Assembly (NCBI GenBank): GCA_015655165.1
Contig: JAATFN010000428.1
Location: 1 to 5,550, forward strand
DNA length: 5,550 nucleotides
Direction: 5' to 3'
Origin: Betaproteobacteria bacterium
Lineage (GTDB): Bacteria > Pseudomonadota > Gammaproteobacteria > Burkholderiales > Burkholderiaceae_D
Both the position numbers and the translations under genes were made by a program. Positions 1 through 5,550 of this stretch are shown here, piece after piece. Numbering within the stretch: position 1 is the first letter of the stretch; every line of letters begins with the position of its first letter. Under the pieces are notes generated by a model. The model had not been told where the DNA came from and searched no databases. It saw only the letters and a program-made list of their open reading frames with translations.

Positions 1-11
1 AACTGCCTCTT

Positions 12-110
12 GTTGCAACTAACCACACAAATATAAGCAGTCCAGATCAGCACAACCTTATTTTTCTATGCCGGATTGATGTTAATGATGTATGTCTGGT
101 TAGTTGCAAC
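12..110. repeat. Long-armed inverted repeat upstream of sstT
   Basis: The 14-base arm GTTGCAACTAACCA at 12-25 is repeated as its exact reverse complement at 97-110. Extending inward, 12-36 against 86-110 still matches at 21 of 25 positions, leaving 49 bases between the extended arms. The outer eight bases of each arm (GTTGCAAC) are themselves palindromic. The structure lies upstream of the predicted sstT promoter in a stretch with no recognisable gene. It could be a paired operator, a very short terminal-inverted-repeat element (about 99 bases) or a remnant of one. No clean flanking target duplication is present: the 8-base flanks 4-11 and 111-118 agree at only 5 positions. Existence of the repeat is certain; its role is unknown. 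Confidence 0.8.
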
Positions 111-157
111 CGTCTCATTATTTTTTAGTGTTGCTTGTAACAGCATCGTACCCCATA

Positions 158-185
158 TTTTCACCAAAATAGCGCAAGGTATAAT
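158..185 (+). promoter_or_regulatory. Predicted sigma70 promoter of sstT
   Basis: A perfect -10 hexamer TATAAT lies at 180-185, with TTTTCA (4 of 6 matches to TTGACA) at 158-163 and a 16-base spacer. Transcription would begin near 192, leaving a leader of about 80 bases before the ATG at 274 or about 28 bases before the ATG at 220. The position is consistent with a start downstream of the promoter and argues against translation from the ATG at 76. This is a prediction by eye only. Confidence 0.55.
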
Positions 186-273
186 ACGTTCTCAATTCTG
201 CCTATCTTGTCCTGACGATATGTCAGCAGTACGTTCGGACACACCACATCCACTTTCCCATTGCCATGTTGTT

Positions 274-1497
274 ATGTCCGCATCCACATCTTTGAGTCGT
301 TTTATTGCCCGCGTGCCACTCGTAGCGCAAATCGTCATCGGCTTGGTGGCGGCGATACTATTAACACTCGTCTCACCCGACACTGCACGCGAACTCGGCT
401 TTTTAGGCGATATCTTCATCTCGGGGCTCAAGTCAGTAGCGCCTATTCTAGTCATGGTATTGGTCACTTCCGCCATTGCCGGCCAACAAACCAATCAACC
501 TACCAATATCCGTCCTATTTTATTGCTGTATCTGATCGGCACCTTAGGCGCAGCATTTATTGGTGTGACAGCCAGCTTCCTGTTTCCGACAACGCTCGAT
601 CTTGGTCAGGAAACTGTTTCATACGCAGCACCATCACATATCGGTGCTGTCATGCACAACTTGCTATTAAATGCGATTACCAATCCCGTACGCGCGCTGA
701 TGGAAGCGAACTTTATCGGGATTCTAATATGGGCAATAGGTCTTGGTATTGCACTACGTCATAGCAGCCCGTCAACGCGAATCATGTTGAATGATCTTAC
801 CTCCGCAGTTTCATTCATTGTCAAGGTTGTCATTCACTTCGCACCGGTTGGTATTTTTGGACTGGTCTCGCAAACACTAGCGACAACCGGATTTCGGGCT
901 TTACTGGACTATGCGCACCTGTTAAGCGTATTAATTGCTTGCATGCTCGTTGTCACATTCGGATTAAATCCATTACTGACACTTATTAAAATACGCCGCA
1001 ATCCTTATCCGCTCGTATTCCAATGTGTACGCGAGAGCGCAATCACAGCATTTTTTACCCGCAGTTCGGCCGCTAACATCCCTGTCAATCTGGCACTATG
1101 TAAACGTCTGGGTTTACACGAAGACACTTATTCCATCTCCATTCCGTTGGGTGCGGCATTAAATATGGCAGGTGCAGCAATCACTGTTGGTGTCATTACA
1201 TTAGCAGCCGCCAATACATTGGCTATTCCGATTGATCTACCAACAGCAATCTTGCTCAGTATCATCTCGGCAATCGCCGCATGCGGTACATCAGGTGTTG
1301 CCGGTGGCTCATTGCTGTTAATTCCACTGGCATGCAGCACCATCGGTATTCCCGATACGATTGCCATGAAAGTGGTTGCCGTGGGATTTATTATCAGCGT
1401 ATTGCAAGATTCATGTGAAACCGCATTGAATTCACATACAGATGTCGTCTTTACTGCTGCCTGCGACCAACAGTTTCATCCATCTGCCAACAAATAA
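274..1497 (+). CDS. sstT: Na+:serine/threonine symporter SstT
   Basis: Inner-membrane symporter of the dicarboxylate/amino acid:cation symporter (DAACS, GltP-like) family that takes up serine and threonine with Na+. From the start at 274 it is 407 residues; E. coli SstT is about 414, and the two resemble each other along their whole length. Visible landmarks are [11 protein letters not shown] (54-64), [14 protein letters not shown] (77-90), the serine-rich re-entrant hairpin TRSSAANIP (262-270), NMAGAAITV (297-305), the second hairpin [14 protein letters not shown] (338-351) and the last substrate/cation-binding helix [12 protein letters not shown] (379-390). The frame is open from an ATG at 76, which would add 66 residues. 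Family similarity begins only at 274, and a good promoter lies inside the extension (158-185), so the upstream ATG is very unlikely. An ATG at 220 is a second alternative. None of these starts has a clear Shine-Dalgarno sequence. The gene is convergent with manB. Function is very secure; the exact start is less so. Confidence 0.95.
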   Translation: MSASTSLSRFIARVPLVAQIVIGLVAAILLTLVSPDTARELGFLGDIFISGLKSVAPILVMVLVTSAIAGQQTNQPTNIRPILLLYLIGTLGAAFIGVTASFLFPTTLDLGQETVSYAAPSHIGAVMHNLLLNAITNPVRALMEANFIGILIWAIGLGIALRHSSPSTRIMLNDLTSAVSFIVKVVIHFAPVGIFGLVSQTLATTGFRALLDYAHLLSVLIACMLVVTFGLNPLLTLIKIRRNPYPLVFQCVRESAITAFFTRSSAANIPVNLALCKRLGLHEDTYSISIPLGAALNMAGAAITVGVITLAAANTLAIPIDLPTAILLSIISAIAACGTSGVAGGSLLLIPLACSTIGIPDTIAMKVVAVGFIISVLQDSCETALNSHTDVVFTAACDQQFHPSANK

Positions 1498-1527
1498 CGC
1501 GCCTTGGTGCTGAAATGTCTCACGCTA

Positions 1528-2886
1528 TCAAACAAACAATTGTTCAATCTCGTGTACTTTCTGCACAACTAATGCCATGTCGCCCCGTGACTCGACATTT
1601 AGCCGTAATAACGGCTCGGTATTGGATGCACGTAAATTAAAACGGAAATGATCAAATGACAGACTAATGCCATCGGTTGTATCGACTAACGGATGCAGAG
1701 GCATAAAATGCGCCAGCACTTTGTCGATCACCGGTGCCGTAGCTGCCACACGATAATTGATTTCACCGCTACAGGGATAGGCTTGCATACGTGCAGAAAC
1801 CAATGCAGACAATGGTTTACCGGTACGTGACAACAGCTCAGCTACCAGCAGCCATGGAATCATACCGCTGTCACAATACGCAAAGTCGCGGAAATAATGG
1901 TGCGCACTCATCTCGCCGCCATAGACAGCATTCTCGACGCGCATTCTTTCCTTGATAAAGGCATGCCCAGTTTTACTCTGTACCGCAATACCGCCAGCTC
2001 GGTTAACCACATCGATTGTATTCCAGGTCAGGCGTGGGTCATGAATGATTTTCTGGCCCGGTGTTTGCTTTAAAAACACCTCTGCCAATAATCCGACAAT
2101 GTAATATCCCTCGACAAATTCACCGCGCTCGTCAAACAAAAAGCAACGATCGAAGTCACCATCCCAGGCAATGCCCAGATCGGCACCATGCAAACGTACA
2201 GCATCGGCTGTCGCTTCACGGTTCTCGGACAATAAAGGATTCGGGATCCCGTTCGGGAAATGCCCGTCCGGTACGTGATGCACCTTAATAAAAGTAATCG
2301 GGATATGTGCAATGCTAAAACGTGCCTCCAATGCATCAATCACGTGGCCAGCAGCACCATTACCGGCGTTAACCACACACGTTAGCGGTTTGATTGCCGC
2401 CGCATCGATATATTCCAACAAGTGGGTCACATAGTCGGCAAGTACCGACTGGTGCGTCAACTTTCCTCGCACGGCAACAGGTGCGAATATATTGGCTTGG
2501 GCCAACGCTTTGATGTCTGCCAGCCCTGTATCCCCACTAATTGGCTGCGCGCCCCGCTTGACCAATTTCATGCCGTTGTAATCCAATGGATTATGACTGG
2601 CAGTGACTTCAATCCCGCCATCCACATCCAGATGAAACGCCGCAAAGTACACTTCTTCGGTACCGGTCATACCGATATCAATGACATTGGCACCACCATC
2701 CATTAACCCGTTTGCCAATGCGGCTTTCAACGATGCACTGGTCAAGCGCACATCCGCACCGACGACCACCGACTTTGCTTGCTGATGCTCTGCATAGGCA
2801 CGCCCGATACGATAGGCAATATCCTCGTTTAACTCGACACCTAATTTGCCACGAATATCGTAAGCTTTAAAACAGGTCAATTCCAT
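1528..2886 (-). CDS. manB: Phosphomannomutase ManB (CpsG type)
   Basis: Cytosolic alpha-D-phosphohexomutase that interconverts mannose-6-phosphate and mannose-1-phosphate, the middle step of GDP-mannose synthesis. It has 452 residues; E. coli CpsG has about 456, and the two are similar throughout. Visible motifs, in order: [11 protein letters not shown] at the N-terminus (6-16); the phosphoserine loop TASHNP (95-100) with catalytic Ser97; the Mg2+-binding loop DGDFDR (242-247); the sugar-binding loop GGEMSAHH (323-330); and the phosphate-binding loop RASNTEP (419-425). All catalytic positions are intact. The ATG sits inside the end of manC, giving a 10-base overlap (2877-2886). With only a weak GGG-containing sequence ahead of it, translation is probably coupled to manC. 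Some family members also act on glucose phosphates (AlgC type), but this one is closer to CpsG. Its end faces the end of sstT. Confidence 0.95.
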   Translation of the reverse strand: MELTCFKAYDIRGKLGVELNEDIAYRIGRAYAEHQQAKSVVVGADVRLTSASLKAALANGLMDGGANVIDIGMTGTEEVYFAAFHLDVDGGIEVTASHNPLDYNGMKLVKRGAQPISGDTGLADIKALAQANIFAPVAVRGKLTHQSVLADYVTHLLEYIDAAAIKPLTCVVNAGNGAAGHVIDALEARFSIAHIPITFIKVHHVPDGHFPNGIPNPLLSENREATADAVRLHGADLGIAWDGDFDRCFLFDERGEFVEGYYIVGLLAEVFLKQTPGQKIIHDPRLTWNTIDVVNRAGGIAVQSKTGHAFIKERMRVENAVYGGEMSAHHYFRDFAYCDSGMIPWLLVAELLSRTGKPLSALVSARMQAYPCSGEINYRVAATAPVIDKVLAHFMPLHPLVDTTDGISLSFDHFRFNLRASNTEPLLRLNVESRGDMALVVQKVHEIEQLFV

Positions 2887-4301
2887 TTTGTGCGCCCATA
2901 CACATCATCGAACCGGACAATATCGTCTTCACCCAGATATTGACCACTTTGTACCTCGATCATCACAAGATTGAGCGTACCGGGATTTTCAAGACGGTGT
3001 TTATTGCCTGCAGGAATAAATGTCGATTCATTGACCCGGACAAACATCTCCTTATCGCCGTTGACAACTTTGGCCATGCCGCTGACCACCACCCAATGCT
3101 CACTCCGATGATGATGCATTTGTAAAGACAGTGATTGACCAGGCTTGACTTCAATATGTTTGATTTTGAATCCGGTACCTTCATCTAATACCGTATAGGT
3201 TCCCCAAGGGCGATGGACTGTCCGATGAAATTTATAGACATCATTGCCGCGGCGCTTTAATTCCGCATACAGGTTTTTGACATCCTGTGCTCGTGACTTA
3301 TCCGCCACCAGTAAGGCATCCGGTGTATCGACAATCACCAGATTATTGATACCGATCGCACCAATGATACGTTGATCGCTACGAATGTAGCAATTTTCTA
3401 CATCTTCCAATAATGCCTGGCCTTCTATCGCATTACCCTGCGCATCTGGACTAATGAGCCCGGCCATCGCCGTCCATGATCCGATATCGCTCCAGCCGAT
3501 ATCACATGGAACCACAGCAATGCTGCTGGCCTTTTCCATCACGGCATAATCGATCGACTTTTCCGGTACATTGGCAAAACTGGCTGCATCAAGCTCGAAT
3601 CCTGTGACACCACCACTTTGCACGGTACCCGATTTGGCAATACAGGCATCGACTGCAGCCAGGATATCAGGGCAGAATTCGGCCATCGCGGTCAACATAG
3701 TGTTAATCCGGAAACAAAACATGCCGGAATTCCACAAAAAATGTCCGCTAGCCAGATATGCCTGCGCTTTTTCCAGTGAAGGTTTTTCGACAAACCGCAA
3801 AACCGCATTGCCTTGCGATTCGATATAACCATATCCGGTTTCAGGTCGGTCTGGCGTAATCCCGAAGGTTACCAGATGTCCTTGGGCAGCCAGTCCCAAC
3901 GCAGTATCAACTGCATCTGCAAATGCATGCTGGTTGTCAATTAAATGATCTGCTGCCAACACCAGCATAAATGCATCATCGCCATATGTTTTTTGTGCCG
4001 AACGCACAGCTGCTGCGATAGCCGCTGTCGTATTGCGACCAAATGGTTCGAGAATATAGGATGCGGGTATCCCGGTTAGATTGACTGCATCAAAATCGTC
4101 ACGTGTTTTAAAAAACAACTCACGGTTGGTCACCGTCATGATTTCTGTCACATTTGGCAATGCCGCACCACGTAAAAAAGCCTTTTGCAACAGGCTTTGC
4201 CCATCTGCCAGACGTATAAACGGTTTGGGATGCTGCTCTCTGGAAACCGGCCACAAACGGGAGCCGGCTCCTCCACACAAAATTGCTGGTATCAGCTTCA
4301 T
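2877..4301 (-). CDS. manC: Bifunctional mannose-1-phosphate guanylyltransferase / mannose-6-phosphate isomerase
   Basis: Two-domain cytosolic enzyme of the AlgA/CpsB/XanB type, 474 residues against about 480 for known members. The N-terminal nucleotidyltransferase domain joins mannose-1-phosphate and GTP to give GDP-mannose. Its signature [19 protein letters not shown] spans 10-28; [13 protein letters not shown] is at 84-96, the AADH motif at 116-119, and FVEKP (170-174) carries the conserved sugar-phosphate lysine at 173. The C-terminal cupin domain (about 320-474) is the type II phosphomannose isomerase that makes mannose-6-phosphate from fructose-6-phosphate. Its metal-site region [10 protein letters not shown] is at 394-403, with GNKHRLENP at 432-440 and [13 protein letters not shown] at 449-461. 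The ATG at 4301 is chosen because the signature begins at the usual distance from it; a modest GCGGA lies 10 bases upstream. It is the first gene of a two-gene operon with manB. The end use of the GDP-mannose cannot be told from this window. Confidence 0.96.
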   Translation of the reverse strand: MKLIPAILCGGAGSRLWPVSREQHPKPFIRLADGQSLLQKAFLRGAALPNVTEIMTVTNRELFFKTRDDFDAVNLTGIPASYILEPFGRNTTAAIAAAVRSAQKTYGDDAFMLVLAADHLIDNQHAFADAVDTALGLAAQGHLVTFGITPDRPETGYGYIESQGNAVLRFVEKPSLEKAQAYLASGHFLWNSGMFCFRINTMLTAMAEFCPDILAAVDACIAKSGTVQSGGVTGFELDAASFANVPEKSIDYAVMEKASSIAVVPCDIGWSDIGSWTAMAGLISPDAQGNAIEGQALLEDVENCYIRSDQRIIGAIGINNLVIVDTPDALLVADKSRAQDVKNLYAELKRRGNDVYKFHRTVHRPWGTYTVLDEGTGFKIKHIEVKPGQSLSLQMHHHRSEHWVVVSGMAKVVNGDKEMFVRVNESTFIPAGNKHRLENPGTLNLVMIEVQSGQYLGEDDIVRFDDVYGRTKWN

Positions 4302-4371
4302 TGACTGTTGTTCCGCTTAATTCAGATACGGCATTGACAAAATTAACACACGCAGTGCGCTTCACCTGCCC

Positions 4372-4402
4372 ATTCTATCAAGCCCTTAAGATACCGGCAC
4401 AA
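4372..4402 (-). promoter_or_regulatory. Predicted promoter of the manC-manB operon
   Basis: On the minus strand an extended -10 element TGATAGAAT runs from 4380 down to 4372 (TG, one base, then TAGAAT, 5 of 6 matches to TATAAT). The best -35 candidate, TTGTGC (4402 to 4397), is weak and 19 bases away, which an extended -10 can tolerate. Transcription would start near 4365, giving a leader of about 64 bases before manC. A second, weaker TAAAAT at 4408 to 4403 could serve instead. This is a prediction by eye. Confidence 0.4.
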
Positions 4403-4425
4403 ATTTTATCTGTTTAACAACATTT

Positions 4426-4454
4426 CCGGCGAAGCAGTTGTGACTGGCTATCGG
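4426..4454 (-). other. Imperfect dyad downstream of pobA, possible weak terminator
   Basis: Read on the + strand, CCG (4426-4428), AGCAGT (4433-4438), a TGTG loop, ACT-G-GCT (4443-4449, with a bulged G) and CGG (4452-4454) pair as a broken stem. On the minus strand the stem is followed by GAAATGTTGTTAAA, which is only partly T-rich. The dyad lies about 115 bases past the pobA stop and just upstream of the predicted manC promoter. It could be a poor terminator, a regulator site or chance. Confidence 0.25.
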
Positions 4455-4570
4455 ATCGTTACATTGGCATCCAGTTTATCCGGAACAACCTTGTGCGCTC
4501 CTTCAAATCGCCCCCTGCAACCTACTGTACCGGCCTTATCGTCAAACAAATATATACTTGGTATTACCGA

Positions 4571-5550
<980 letters not shown>

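Larger units (their letters stand above)
1..273. other. Region upstream of sstT without a recognisable gene
   Basis: Apart from the inverted repeat (12-110) and the predicted promoter (158-185), I recognise nothing here. One + frame is open from the left edge to a TAG at 126-128, giving 41 codons with no resemblance I can place. It could be the tail of a gene cut by the window edge, but nothing supports that. The in-frame stretch upstream of sstT from the ATG at 76 encodes a hydrophobic segment (about residues 5-25 of that extension) that looks like non-coding sequence read by chance. Confidence 0.5.
4302..4570. other. Intergenic region between pobA and manC
   Basis: This 269-base stretch carries the predicted manC promoter, an imperfect dyad at 4426-4454, and a 9-base palindrome CGCAGTGCG (4351-4359) inside the likely manC leader. 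There is no convincing rho-independent terminator for pobA: no GC-rich stem is followed by a run of T on the minus strand. The pobA frame stays open for 40 further sense codons after its TAA, up to a TAG at 4450-4448, but I see no supported gene there. Confidence 0.5.

Noticed and set aside
192..494. A 100-codon minus-strand frame opposite the start of sstT.
   Set aside because: It is antisense to a conserved membrane-protein gene, shows no family resemblance, and overlaps the predicted promoter and both candidate sstT start codons.
1499..1511. GCGCC...GGTGC as a possible terminator stem after sstT.
   Set aside because: The loop would be only about two bases, one pair is G-U, and no T run follows.
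4334..4339. Perfect TTGACA on the + strand, a possible -35 box.
   Set aside because: No acceptable -10 hexamer lies 15-19 bases downstream, and no + strand gene follows, so it is probably chance.
4317..4346. TTAATT...AATTAA inverted repeat in the manC leader.
   Set aside because: Six-base AT-only arms 18 bases apart are expected by chance in this AT-rich stretch.

Overview
The window holds four protein-coding genes of ordinary proteobacterial type, three of them complete. By reading alone, the base composition is close to balanced (a little under half G+C). The closest protein resemblances I recall are to E. coli SstT and CpsG, to AlgA/CpsB-type enzymes, and to Pseudomonas PobA. A beta- or gammaproteobacterium that uses aromatic compounds fits best. 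I cannot name a genus.

Layout, left to right. Positions 1-273 are a leader region with a 14-base perfect inverted repeat (arms 12-25 and 97-110) and a good sigma70-like promoter (158-185). Next is sstT on the + strand (called at 274-1497), a sodium:serine/threonine symporter. After a convergent gap of only 30 bases come two minus-strand genes that overlap by 10 bases. In transcription order these are manC (4301 to 2877; mannose-1-phosphate guanylyltransferase fused to mannose-6-phosphate isomerase) and manB (2886 to 1528; phosphomannomutase). A 269-base intergenic region (4302-4570) carries a probable manC promoter and an imperfect dyad. The last gene, pobA (4-hydroxybenzoate 3-monooxygenase), is also on the minus strand and runs off the right edge, so about its first 65 residues are missing.

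How the genes work together. ManC and ManB supply every step from fructose-6-phosphate to GDP-mannose: isomerase (ManC C-terminus), phosphomutase (ManB), then guanylyltransferase (ManC N-terminus). This feeds capsule, exopolysaccharide, O-antigen or GDP-fucose synthesis. No glycosyltransferase or other polysaccharide gene lies in the window, so the end product is unknown. PobA belongs to the protocatechuate route of aromatic catabolism and SstT to amino-acid uptake. Neither has an evident link to GDP-mannose, so the window looks like a junction of unrelated housekeeping or metabolic units.

I found no new defence, mobile or regulatory system. The sequence feature least explained by known genes is the inverted repeat upstream of sstT.
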